Shown: in pieces, positions 8,818-16,235 of the stretch
Numbering within the stretch: the stretch's first letter is position 1
Layout of the letters: each line of letters begins with the position of its first letter
Origin: Lachnospiraceae bacterium
Lineage (GTDB): Bacteria > Bacillota > Clostridia > Lachnospirales > Lachnospiraceae
DNA: 64,000 nucleotides
Direction: 5' to 3'
NCBI GenBank assembly: GCA_910575075.1
Contig: CAJTCY010000008.1
Location: 64,501-128,500, forward strand
Notes under the pieces: model-generated
What the model was told of the DNA's origin: nothing
Databases searched by the model: none
Seen by the model: only the letters and a program-made list of their open reading frames with translations
Position numbers and translations under genes: made by a program

Positions 8818-8933
8818 ATGATAATACTGTATTTTGTCTTTGTTTATCTCTGTTTATGGTTATATAAAAGCCTATGTTTCCGGCACTTTCCCCCTCTTTT
8901 TTCGTTTATCTTTGTTTGTCACGGTTCTTTAGA

Positions 8934-8964
8934 TTGAGATAAAAATTGAGATAAATTTGAGATA
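8934..8964 (+). repeat. integrase arm-type repeats, left end
   Basis: TTGAGAT occurs three times at 8934, 8946 and 8957, spaced 12 and 11 bp. The 20-bp stretch 8945-8964 is identical to 21937-21956 near the right end. Such direct repeats inside both ends of an integrated element fit binding sites for the N-terminal domain of the integrase. They could also be read as part of attP, and no experiment is implied. Confidence 0.6.
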
Positions 8965-8967
8965 TAG

Positions 8968-8995
8968 AAAAACCGCCCCGGCAATCCCGGAACGG
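8968..8995 (-). terminator. terminator of the integrase gene
   Basis: On the minus strand CCGTTCCGG and CCGGGGCGG pair (two G-T wobbles) around a five-base loop and are followed by five T residues. It lies 15 bases after the integrase stop. Confidence 0.75.
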
Positions 8996-9009
8996 CTCTC
9001 TTTATCAGA

Positions 9010-10284
9010 TCAGCATATTTTTATTTTTCCTTGCAGATTTTCAAAAGATTCTTTCTTTTTGCTCTCTGTTGCTTCTGCGTATATGTTCATGGTTGTGCTT
9101 ATATCGCTATGCCCCATAATCTCCTGAATGACTTTGATATTGGTTTCGTTTTCACAGAACCGGGTACAAAATGTGTGCCGGAGGTTGTGGACGGAAAAAT
9201 GCCTGATAAGGATAGGCTCTCTGTGTTCCTGCTTTGCTCTCTCTTTCTCTCGCTCATTGTAAGCTGTGTATATCCTTTTTATCGCTCTGTTGATAGTCTG
9301 CGGATTATGCACATAGCCCTCACGGTTTGTAAAGATAAAACCGCTGTAACCGTCTATCACGGTTTCGTTATATCCCCTCTGCATCTGCTGCCGCTTCTCC
9401 TGAAGCAATGCCCTGCGCACTTCATCCAACATAGGGATTGTGCGGCATCCTGCGCTTGTCTTTGGTGTGGTAATGTGCATCTCACATTTTTCGCCCTGTT
9501 GCCGATACACCCGGTATATCAAATTATGATTTATGCTTATTGTCCGGCTCTCAAAATCTAAGTCCTGCCACCGCAAGCCAATAATCTCGCCCACTCTGCA
9601 TCCGGTCCCAAGAAACACCGTGAACAATGGAAGCCAGTGCCTATAAATATCAGAATTAGAAATAAAGTCAATAAAGGCTTCCTGCTCCTGCTCTGTCAAT
9701 GCGTGGCGTTTGGGTTTCTCCCAATTATGAGATTTCTTAATCTCTGCCATTACTCCATCCGTGGGGTTACTCCTGATATATCCATCCCTTACCGCAAGCG
9801 TGAATACTGGATGCAGAATTGTATTGATAATTTCCATGCTGTTAGGCTTAAAGCCCTTTTCCCTGATAAGGCTGTTATAAAATGCCTTTACATCCGAATA
9901 TTTGATACTGGCTACTTTCTTTCGCCCGATCTCGTCTGACACATAATTTTGATACATATACAGATAATTGGAGCGTGTGGAATCTTTCAACTCATATTTT
10001 CCTGCCATATACAAATCAAACATATCATTCAGGGTAATTTTGTTATTGGCAGCAGTTTTTATACCGTCCTCAACATCCCGGTCAATCTGCTTTATTTTCT
10101 CCCGTAGGCTTATATCATCCCTCTTTCCGGGCGGCGTTCTGTCTGTTTCTACCAGTTTCCAACTATACACCGCACACCGCTTTCCCCTGCCGTCCATGTA
10201 CTGATAGCGGTAACGCCCGTCTTTCATCTGGTTTTCCCCATCCCTTAATATTCTTCCCCGGCTGTCTTTCCGTTTCTCTGCCAT
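9010..10284 (-). CDS. int: tyrosine-type site-specific integrase
   Basis: A 424-residue protein from the ATG at 10284 (after AAAGGCGG); an upstream in-frame ATG at 10344 lacks support. About residues 1-75 form an arm-binding domain like that of Tn916-family integrases (GRYRYQYMDGRGKR), about 80-185 a SAM-like core-binding domain (TLNDMFDLYM), then the catalytic domain. The catalytic residues are visible: Arg in TGCRVGE (about 230), Lys in TPKTSAGCR (about 275), HNLR (His 366, Arg 369), His in MGHSD (about 392), and the nucleophile Tyr in MNIYAEA (about 402). It catalyses integration and excision at the lysS core. The ATG overlaps the stop of a small upstream gene (TGATG). Confidence 0.95.
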   Translation of the reverse strand: MAEKRKDSRGRILRDGENQMKDGRYRYQYMDGRGKRCAVYSWKLVETDRTPPGKRDDISLREKIKQIDRDVEDGIKTAANNKITLNDMFDLYMAGKYELKDSTRSNYLYMYQNYVSDEIGRKKVASIKYSDVKAFYNSLIREKGFKPNSMEIINTILHPVFTLAVRDGYIRSNPTDGVMAEIKKSHNWEKPKRHALTEQEQEAFIDFISNSDIYRHWLPLFTVFLGTGCRVGEIIGLRWQDLDFESRTISINHNLIYRVYRQQGEKCEMHITTPKTSAGCRTIPMLDEVRRALLQEKRQQMQRGYNETVIDGYSGFIFTNREGYVHNPQTINRAIKRIYTAYNEREKERAKQEHREPILIRHFSVHNLRHTFCTRFCENETNIKVIQEIMGHSDISTTMNIYAEATESKKKESFENLQGKIKIC

Positions 10285-10433
10285 CACATACACCGCCTTT
10301 CTATAATGTGGGATAGGGCAGCAGGCATATAAGCCGCCGCCCACTCCCTTAATTCCGTTACCTGATAAACCACATTGCCGCCTGAATCACATTCCCGGCC
10401 AGTGAGATAATAAGTGCAATCCTGCACCGCCAT
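10284..10433 (-). CDS. small protein upstream of integrase, 49 residues
   Basis: ATG at 10433 follows AAAAGGAAG at a suitable distance and opens MAVQDCTYYLTGRECDSGGN, ending with a TGA that overlaps the integrase ATG. This coupling suggests it is translated. It has two Cys, no recognisable fold and no homologue I can name. It overlaps the end of another short frame (10387-10500) in a different register. Confidence 0.45.
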   Translation of the reverse strand: MAVQDCTYYLTGRECDSGGNVVYQVTELREWAAAYMPAALSHIIERRCM

Positions 10434-10500
10434 AACTTCCTTTTGCCATGCTGATAATCTCCGTTGCAAGGTTCTCCCTGCGCTCTGTCCTCTTTGCCAT
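10387..10500 (-). CDS. short ORF, 37 residues, overlapping start-stop
   Basis: ATG at 10500 overlaps the TAA of the 242-residue gene (TAATG) and gives MAKRTERRENLATEIISMAK ending at 10387. The first half is a basic amphipathic helix. The last 16 codons overlap the 49-residue ORF in another frame. Either two overlapping mini-genes, or one gene broken by a frameshift near 10430, would explain the layout. Confidence 0.35.
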   Translation of the reverse strand: MAKRTERRENLATEIISMAKGSYGGAGLHLLSHWPGM

Positions 10501-11228
10501 TATGCAACACCCCCTTTCCTCTTTACCCTGATAACCATTCTAAGCGGCTCCTGCTCCTGCCCGGCATATTCCTCTACTGCTGCCACTGTAACCGCCTTAA
10601 TGCCCCTATCCGTGCGTACAATCACCCTATCCCCGGCAGATACCCGGTCAATGAGAAGTCCGGGCAGTTCCCATGAATACATCTTGCCGCCGGGCTTGTG
10701 GGATGCCCTCACAATCTGCCGCTTGCCGTACCTGATAGGAACACACTGGATGCCATGCGCCCTTGCCAGTAAATAGCTTGTGTAACCGTCAATCAGGTTT
10801 CCCCGGCTGTCAAGGATAATCTGCGACTGTAAAGCCCCGGTTTCCTCGAAATACTGTTCTTTCTGCTGCATCTTCTCCGGCTTCGGCTCATGCGCCGCAA
10901 AGCAAGGATAAATCTTCACTTCATCAGTGGGAATGTCCACCACTTCCCCGGATGCTCTCACACCCTGCTGCCATGCTTCATTCGCATATTCTGTATAAAT
11001 GTCAAATAACATATTGCTTTCCTCGCTTTCACACATACTATGATACTCTTTCTCGTACCATCCTTTTACCATGCCAACCGTAAAACAAAAGCCGCTGTTT
11101 TTCACTCTCCTGCCTTTTTCATAGACATTATTTATTGCATTAATAAAAGCCGTGATAAATTCCTTGCCGATACCCTTTTCAAATTCCGGGTACTGGAACT
11201 GCTCTATTGTCAGTGGGTATTGCATCAT
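10500..11228 (-). CDS. ParB-like domain protein of the element
   Basis: A 242-residue protein. About residues 138-170 read QIILDSRGNLIDGYTSYLLARAHG, the pattern of ParB-like nuclease N-terminal domains (a G-x-x-L-D-G-Y/H-R-like segment). The C-terminal 50 residues (VSAGDRVIVRTDRGIKAVTV) look like a small beta-barrel. The N-terminal 110 residues are helical and unrecognised. The start overlaps the previous gene's stop (ATGA). A role in DNA handling is an inference from the domain; no partner ParA is visible. Confidence 0.5.
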   Translation of the reverse strand: MMQYPLTIEQFQYPEFEKGIGKEFITAFINAINNVYEKGRRVKNSGFCFTVGMVKGWYEKEYHSMCESEESNMLFDIYTEYANEAWQQGVRASGEVVDIPTDEVKIYPCFAAHEPKPEKMQQKEQYFEETGALQSQIILDSRGNLIDGYTSYLLARAHGIQCVPIRYGKRQIVRASHKPGGKMYSWELPGLLIDRVSAGDRVIVRTDRGIKAVTVAAVEEYAGQEQEPLRMVIRVKRKGGVA

Positions 11229-11749
11229 GCCGCACCGCCTTTCCGGGCAGAAATTCCCCTTTTCGTGGGTTCAGGTCTTGCAAAAAGAATATAATCGGAT
11301 AGCTGCCTTTTCGCTCCCAAATAGTGAATGTATGAAAGTTTATTGATATGCGCCGCTTTAAGGAATTTCTGATTTTCCCGGTCAGCCCATTCCAAATATT
11401 TTTCTGCTTTCTGATTGCCCTCCCTCGCCATACACTTTAGCCGGATGCACAAATTGTCTACCTCTGCAACCATCTTTCTATGCCTTCTCCTGCTCATATC
11501 AAGCATAATCACTTTCGGGCAGGTCAGCACCGAATAAGGGATGCCGTTATAACGTGCCACTCTCCGTATTTCATCAGCGGTCAATTCTTCCTCGCCCCGG
11601 AATGCCGCCAGTACCAATTCATTTGTCACGTTTGCGAAATATCCAACATACAGACAGCTTTGTTTCTGTACTTCAATCAAGTTTGGGTACTTGTACCCTT
11701 TATATAGTCCTGCTCCTTCTTCTCTAAGGAACTGCAAATACCAATCCAA
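11225..11749 (-). CDS. hypothetical element protein, 174 residues
   Basis: I do not recognise the family. The protein is basic and helical. The stretch LTADEIRRVARYNGIPYSVLTCPKV (about 55-80) has the spacing of a helix-turn-helix, like XRE-type domains in which the third helix follows NGIPYSVL. A second helical region (AEVDNLCIRLKCMAREGNQKA) follows. It is coupled to the ParB-like gene by a four-base overlap and lies first in the integrase transcription unit. Confidence 0.5.
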   Translation of the reverse strand: MDWYLQFLREEGAGLYKGYKYPNLIEVQKQSCLYVGYFANVTNELVLAAFRGEEELTADEIRRVARYNGIPYSVLTCPKVIMLDMSRRRHRKMVAEVDNLCIRLKCMAREGNQKAEKYLEWADRENQKFLKAAHINKLSYIHYLGAKRQLSDYILFARPEPTKRGISARKGGAA

Positions 11750-11829
11750 GATAATTTCCTCTACTTTCTTTACAGAGGGCAGGGGAAATGTTATAATCTC
11801 CCCATGCCCGATTTGCTTAGGTTTCCGGG

Positions 11830-12021
11830 TTACTCGCTCCTATCGGTATTCGCTGTACTGATAGGAGCATTTTTCTTGTAACGGCTCTGTATTTCATCAG
11901 CCATTTTCATAATCTCGTTGTGCCGCTCCATAAACTCCGGGCTGTTCACTCCAAGACGCTTTTCTTCTGCGGCTGTCAGTGCCGCCATATCTTCCATTGA
12001 TAGCAGATTACCACCTCCCAT
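11830..12021 (-). CDS. small hypothetical protein, up to 63 residues
   Basis: The frame MGGGNLLSMEDMAALTAAEEK runs to a stop at 11830. The GGGAGGTGG inside the first codons could instead be the ribosome binding site for the Met at residue 9 (11997). It is acidic and helical, of unknown function. Its last codons contain an inverted repeat (CTCCTATC/GATAGGAG at about 11839-11873) that, read on the plus strand, is followed by T residues and could act as a terminator. Confidence 0.4.
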   Translation of the reverse strand: MGGGNLLSMEDMAALTAAEEKRLGVNSPEFMERHNEIMKMADEIQSRYKKNAPISTANTDRSE

Positions 12022-12189
12022 ACTTTTTCGTTTGACTGTCAGATAGCCAGAAATGAATGTATTGTTACCACTAAGAATAAGCGATAGATATTAGCAATAT
12101 TTTATTTATATTTGCTTTCGCTAATTTTATATTAGCATTCATTATTCCTAATGTCAAGATATTTTTTTGCTTTCACTAATTTAATTTAG

Positions 12190-12218
12190 TTGACTTTTAT
12201 TTTTTATAATGTTACACT
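12190..12218 (+). promoter_or_regulatory. promoter of the small XRE regulator
   Basis: TTGACT at 12190-12195 and TACACT at 12213-12218, 17 bp apart, end 19 bases before the ATG at 12238. The 160 bp upstream are AT-rich and repeat the word GCTAAT/ATTAGC several times (12080-12180), which could be operator sites for divergent control. Confidence 0.55.
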
Positions 12219-12237
12219 AATTATAAGGAGGTGCAAT

Positions 12238-12447
12238 ATGTCAATTAAATATTATAAGCTATTTGATTTATTAAATCGCAGAGGAATGAAAAAAACTGAT
12301 TTATTGGAGGTTGTATCTGCTCCAACTCTCGCAAAATTATCAAAGGGAAAAACCGTAACTACCGAAGTGATATCTAATATTTGTAACTTTTTAAATTGCC
12401 AACCGGGGGATTTAATGGAGTATGTGCCAGATAATAAAACGGAATAA
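12238..12447 (+). CDS. small XRE-family (Cro/CI-like) regulator
   Basis: A 69-residue protein starting at the ATG at 12238 with TAAGGAGGTG upstream. It is essentially one HTH domain: YKLFDLLNRRGMKKTDLLEVV, then SAPTLAKLSKGKTVTTEVISNIC and LNCQPGDLMEYV, the pattern of the HTH_26/YozG-like single-domain repressors. It is transcribed away from the integrase cluster, so it probably controls the divergent promoter region. Confidence 0.85.
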   Translation: MSIKYYKLFDLLNRRGMKKTDLLEVVSAPTLAKLSKGKTVTTEVISNICNFLNCQPGDLMEYVPDNKTE

Positions 12448-12538
12448 GGCAGCAGGCGGCATAATTGCGCTTTCCCCATTTGTGGGGATTCCCTTATTTC
12501 CTGCTGCCAGTCTGTTTTCTATACCTATGTTCTGTAAA

Positions 12539-12594
12539 ATACGCATAATTTATACGCAAAAACTATTGACATACGCATAAAAAAGGCGTATAAT
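12539..12594 (+). promoter_or_regulatory. hicAB promoter with repeated operator words
   Basis: TTGACA (12566-12571) and TATAAT (12589-12594) with a 17-bp spacer form a perfect consensus promoter 24 bp before hicA. The word TACGC recurs at about 12539, 12553 and 12573, with an inverted GCGTA at 12586 overlapping the -10. This fits autorepression by the HicB DNA-binding domain, as known for hic operons. Confidence 0.75.
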
Positions 12595-12617
12595 ACATAA
12601 TATAAGGAGGACACAAT

Positions 12618-12800
12618 ATGACAGTTCGGGAAATACTAAAGGTGCTTCGCAAAGATGGATGGTACACCACCAATCAGGAAGGCTCCCACATAAGCCTAAA
12701 GCACCCAACAAAGCCCGGAAAAGTCACAGTACCAAACCACAACGGGGACTTGAAACCGGGAACACTAAACAGCATTTACAAGCAGGCGGGGCTTAAATAG
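12618..12800 (+). CDS. hicA: HicA toxin, mRNA interferase
   Basis: A 60-residue protein matching HicA: MTVREILKVLRKDGWYTTNQEGSHISLKHP with the catalytic His in GSHISLKHP (His 24), then VTVPNHNGDLKPGTLNSIYKQAG. It has the dsRBD-like fold that cleaves mRNA independently of ribosomes. The ATG follows AAGGAGGACACAAT. It is the first gene of the pair, 39 bp before hicB. The toxin appears intact. Confidence 0.93.
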   Translation: MTVREILKVLRKDGWYTTNQEGSHISLKHPTKPGKVTVPNHNGDLKPGTLNSIYKQAGLK

Positions 12801-12839
12801 CCCTACTGCCTGCGCTTATCATAGAAAGGAGCGTAATCT

Positions 12840-13253
12840 ATGCAGAATTTAACTTATCTTGCAGTCTTTGAACCATCAACAGACGGCTCATATAGTATCT
12901 ACTTCCCTGATTTACCCGGATGTATCAGTGTTGGGGATAATCTGGAAGAAGCTGCACGCATGGCAGCAGAAGCCGCAAGCCTCCATGTTTACAGTATGGA
13001 ATGTGACAATGAGGAAATCCCCACTCCATCCGTGAACCTCTCCAAAGAAGATACAGAGGGAAATGTTGTAATGCCCGTTACAATCCACCCTGATTTATTC
13101 CGCATGAAAAAGGATAATGAGCGCATCAAGACAAACATCACTCTCCCGGCATGGCTGAAAAGGATTGCAGAAGAACAAAAGGTAAACTATTCCCGGCTAT
13201 TGGAAACTGCCCTGATTGATTATCTGCAAATACCCATGTCCGGCAGACAATAA
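12840..13253 (+). CDS. hicB: HicB antitoxin
   Basis: A 137-residue protein. The N-terminal half has the partial RNase H-like HicB fold (YLAVFEPSTDGSYSIYFPDLPGC, then ISVGDNLEEAARMAAEAASLH). The C-terminal part (IKTNITLPAWLKRIAEEQKVNYSRLLETALIDYL) is a ribbon-helix-helix DNA-binding domain. It binds HicA and represses the operon. The pair may stabilise the element or act in defence against competing phages; both are known for hic loci. Confidence 0.93.
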   Translation: MQNLTYLAVFEPSTDGSYSIYFPDLPGCISVGDNLEEAARMAAEAASLHVYSMECDNEEIPTPSVNLSKEDTEGNVVMPVTIHPDLFRMKKDNERIKTNITLPAWLKRIAEEQKVNYSRLLETALIDYLQIPMSGRQ

Positions 13254-13328
13254 GCCCTTGCCCTGCTGCCCCACGCCATATATCAGATACCGGGCAGCAG
13301 GCGCACACTTCCAAACCTGATAAGAACG

Positions 13329-13365
13329 CCGCCCCGACACTCGCCAAAAGTACAAGGGCGGTTTT
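13329..13365 (+). terminator. probable terminator after hicAB
   Basis: CCGCCC at 13329 and GGGCGG at 13356 pair across a 21-base loop and are followed by TTTT, 75-110 bp beyond the hicB stop. The remaining bases to 13490 contain no gene I can support. Confidence 0.5.
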
Positions 13366-13490
13366 CTCTGTCTATTCACGTTTTAAAAGCCTATTTTCGC
13401 CCCTTATCCCCCCTACCCTTATATTTCTACCCTTGCGCTATTTCAAGCCGAATTTGCCACTCTGCAAGCCCTACTACAAGGCATTTGAAA

Positions 13491-13943
13491 CTATCTCCGC
13501 TTGAATCTCTCCGCTATTTCTCTGCGCTGTTCCTCTGAAAGCTGTTTTGTCGGATTTATCTTTATCCATGCGACCGGGATATGTGCGCACAAGCTGCCGT
13601 CCTGATTCTCCGCTACTATCTCGCATTCCTCTGGGCGTTCTGCTGCCAGTTTCTTAATGCGGCTCTTATACCGCCCCTGGCAGAAAGTGACTGCTGCCCT
13701 CTCGCTGTCCTTTACGAACTCAATCACATTCTCCACATTTCCAGTGATTTCCGGCAGCAGGATTTCCCCCACCGTTAGGCCGACTGCATCCGCTATCCGT
13801 TCCGCTGCGTCCTCGGATGCAAAGCCATCTTTTACAATCCACTGGAAAGACTTCTGATAAAGCCCCGTCCTGCTGCATACCGTTTCTTCTGTCAGGCTCT
13901 TTTCCTCCATGACTTCCACAATTCTTTTACCGTTCAATCTCAT
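13491..13943 (-). CDS. XRE-like HTH regulator
   Basis: A 150-residue protein from the ATG at 13943 (AAAGGAT ten bases upstream); the frame extends to 14051 without better support. An N-terminal HTH is visible: MRLNGKRIVEVMEEKSLTEETVCSRTGLYQKSFQWIVKDGFASEDAAERIADAVGLTVGEIL. The C-terminal half (IKKLAAERPEECEIVAENQDGSLCAHIPVAWIKINPTKQLSE) is a small basic domain found with such regulators in mobile elements. It sits at the downstream edge of the repeat-rich non-coding region and may bind there. Confidence 0.7.
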   Translation of the reverse strand: MRLNGKRIVEVMEEKSLTEETVCSRTGLYQKSFQWIVKDGFASEDAAERIADAVGLTVGEILLPEITGNVENVIEFVKDSERAAVTFCQGRYKSRIKKLAAERPEECEIVAENQDGSLCAHIPVAWIKINPTKQLSEEQRREIAERFKRR

Positions 13944-14225
13944 ACTGTGTCTATCCTTTCCCGGCATAGTGCCGTTACAATAACCGTTCTCTTTTTTGTG
14001 TACTGTTTTGTACGATTTTCCCCGCAAAACTCTATATGGCAGCAGGCACATAATTCCCGGAAATACTAAGTTTTGCAGAGGGCGGCAGGACTATAAAGCA
14101 TATTCTTTAGGGATATTTAGGGGTAAATATATAGGTTTTTTCAAGTTTTATATGCCGGGAAATAACAGGTTTTCACAAGTTCCACACCCCAGGAAATATT
14201 AGGTTTTGTTAGGTTCTGCCTGCTG

Positions 14226-14686
14226 CCTTTTGGGGCTGTCATATCTGACAATATACAATCCTGCTGCCGGATGCGCTCTTTTAGGGTGTGAGAAATGTTA
14301 CCATGTCGCCCCTTTTAGGGTGTCGGAAATGTCAGTATTGCTTTTTTATGGCTGCCGGAACTGCCGATTGTGCGCCGCCCTTTTAAGGTGTGCTTCTCGC
14401 GCACACGCTTTTAGGGGCTATAAAATCTCTAAACGCCTTTTATGGACTCCGAAATCTCCGAATACTCTTTAGGGGCTGCGGAATCTGCAATATCTTTTAA
14501 GGACTAAGAAAATGAAAGATACTGCTGTAGCTTGCCCCGGTGTCCTGCCGATCTGCTCCGCCACTCGCCCTATATGGAGAATGGGCATTATCAATAATTA
14601 GCAATTTCCAGTAAAATCTAGTATAAGCCCCGGATATTAGTATTTTTTAGTAATCTGCTTTTTAGGGTGTCCGATATGTCTTGATG
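14226..14686. repeat. tandem array A: units with an internally repeated, unit-specific word
   Basis: About ten units share a CTTTTAGGG-like head followed by a 4-7 bp word, a short A-rich gap, and the same word again exactly 9 bp later. Word starts (first/second copy) are 14236/14245 CTGTCA/CTGACA, 14287/14296 TGTGA/TGTTA, 14321/14330 TGTC, 14352/14361 CTGCCG, 14418/14427 CTATAAA/CTCTAAA, 14447/14456 CTCCGAA, 14476/14485 CTGC and 14668/14677 TGTC. A unit at 14388-14406 is an inverted version (GTGTGC/GCACAC), and one at 14504 is degenerate. Unit spacing is 28-37 bp, mostly 29. No ORF explains it. Confidence 0.8.
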
Positions 14687-14691
14687 CACAT

Positions 14692-15150
14692 TCTTTTTTT
14701 GTGTAACTTTTTGTAACTTTTCTCCTGCGCGTATCGTGTCTACTAATTCAGTTTTGCCCGGAAAATCAAGGCTTTCCCCCTTGCGCCTATACCGTGTCAT
14801 TAAACCTCTTTTTTATTGTGCATTTCTGTGCATTTTTGCACTTTTCCCCTCATGCGTGTATCGTGTTAAGAAACTCTTTTTTTGCTCGAATTTTCTCGAA
14901 CTTTCCTCCTGCGCATTATCGTGTTGCAAAACTCTTTTTTGTTCCACTTTTCGCAACATTCAGCGAATAACCCTCTTTTTTGTGCGCACTTTTGCGCATT
15001 TTATATATTTCCCCCTCTGCCGCCTTTTGTCTGAAAAAGTACGGAAAAACTGCTGCCATGTGCCTATATATAGCCGTGTAACATAATTCTCCACATCCGG
15101 GGAAATGCCACTAATTGCAACTATCCACCATGCGCATATATAGTGTTTAC
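14692..15150. repeat. tandem array B: word pairs at 10-bp spacing plus TGCGC-CGTGT boxes
   Basis: Units begin with CTCTTTTTT and carry a six-base word repeated at 10-bp spacing: TGTAAC at 14702/14712, TGTGCA at 14817/14827 (with a third partial copy at 14837), CTCGAA at 14885/14895 and TGCGCA at 14983/14993; the unit near 14941 is degenerate. Between them lies a conserved box, TGCGC then TATCGTGT, at about 14726, 14782, 14853, 14910, 15059 and 15131. The arrays fill most of the 1.3-kb gap between 13944 and 15229. They look like iterons or protein-binding arrays, possibly the replication origin used by the element's primase-helicase. Confidence 0.75.
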
Positions 15151-15229
15151 AAATTCCCCATACCCTGACAGCTTCAGCATTTTTCAACAATCCATTTTCC
15201 CAACTATCCGGGAAAACCGTTACAAAAAC

Positions 15230-16066
15230 CTATACTCCCCAATCATTTTTCAGGCGGTTCAGCATCTTCATTTCCTCGCTTGTGTCCTTATCCGGGTTAC
15301 TGTCCGGGTGAAATGCCTTTGATAATGTGCGGTAGAACTTTTTTAACATGGCCTTGTCATCTTCATTGTAGTTACTGGCAGCAGTACCGCAATAACTACC
15401 GCCACTATATCCCCCGTAGTTACTACGGAAATTCTCATAATAACTACGGCTCTGCTCCCGGCTCCTGCGCTCATATTCCTTTCTTGCCTTAAAATCTGCC
15501 TTAATCTTTTTCAGGTATTCAGGATTGCGCAATTTGCCGAACACATCATAGCAGCGGTTGTATTCACTCCGGGTAACGCCGTATTTCTCCGTGAACTCGT
15601 TTACCCTCTCGTTATGCTCCCTGATTATGCGGCAGTTCTCCTGCCTTGCAGCATATTCCTCCGTCTGTTTGTATTCCTCCCAAATGCGGTCAACAACAGC
15701 CTGCCACTTTGTATAAATCAGGTCTGCCAGTTCGCTTTCTTCCAGTCCAAGCGCATCCGCTTTTGATGCCAGCCCACCAACAACAGAATCCCCCGGCCAG
15801 TCGCCCCAGTCCACAACCTCATAATATCCAATCGTACAAATTACGGTCTGTTTCTTCTTGACTTTCCCATTCTCCCGGTAACTCTCATGTATGCTTATGC
15901 GGTATGATTTCCTGATAGGGCGTTCAAACCGCTCTGCGCTGTTACGGTATTCATAGCTGCAGCACTCTTTACCGTCAGCCGTCCACCGTGATTCATATAC
16001 CTCTATCCCCTTTGGCTCTCCTGCCGGAACCGTCTTTGTTGCTACTTCCTGAATAACACAAAACAT
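15230..16066 (-). CDS. J-domain-containing element protein
   Basis: A 278-residue protein; the ATG at 16066 follows AAAGGAAATATT. The C-terminal 40 residues (LKKFYRTLSKAFHPDSNPDKDTSEEMKMLNRLKNDWG) form a J domain with the HPD motif at about residue 253, preceded by a Tyr/Gly/Ser-rich linker (YGGYSGGSYCG). The N-terminal 200 residues are unrecognised and highly charged. J domains recruit and stimulate Hsp70 (DnaK). Phage and plasmid replication often uses such co-chaperones, so a role in remodelling the replication initiation complex is a reasonable inference given the adjacent array and primase. Confidence 0.75.
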   Translation of the reverse strand: MFCVIQEVATKTVPAGEPKGIEVYESRWTADGKECCSYEYRNSAERFERPIRKSYRISIHESYRENGKVKKKQTVICTIGYYEVVDWGDWPGDSVVGGLASKADALGLEESELADLIYTKWQAVVDRIWEEYKQTEEYAARQENCRIIREHNERVNEFTEKYGVTRSEYNRCYDVFGKLRNPEYLKKIKADFKARKEYERRSREQSRSYYENFRSNYGGYSGGSYCGTAASNYNEDDKAMLKKFYRTLSKAFHPDSNPDKDTSEEMKMLNRLKNDWGV

Positions 16067-16235
16067 AATATTTCCTTTCCGTAGTTACTGCCCCGCGTTA
16101 CACAATAACCACATATCCCCTGCCAGTAATCACAAACACCCTGCCGGAAATTCCCGGCACCCCTCCCCCAAATTATGGGGTACCCCTGCCGCTGAATAGA
16201 TGCACCCTCTTTTCATGTGCGCCTGCTGCCACTGG

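Noticed and set aside
9031-9561. 176-residue plus-strand ORF opposite the integrase
   Set aside because: Shadow of the integrase gene; Cys-rich, no ribosome binding site, and the opposite strand carries all catalytic motifs.
14226-14520. CRISPR array
   Set aside because: Unit spacing is about 29 bp, but there are no constant repeats separated by unique spacers. The shared part is only about nine bases, the units contain word pairs, and no cas gene is nearby.
14736-15086. 116-residue ORF on the plus strand over array B
   Set aside because: It is an artefact of T-rich repeats: Phe/Leu/Cys-rich, no ribosome binding site, and it crosses repeat units out of register.
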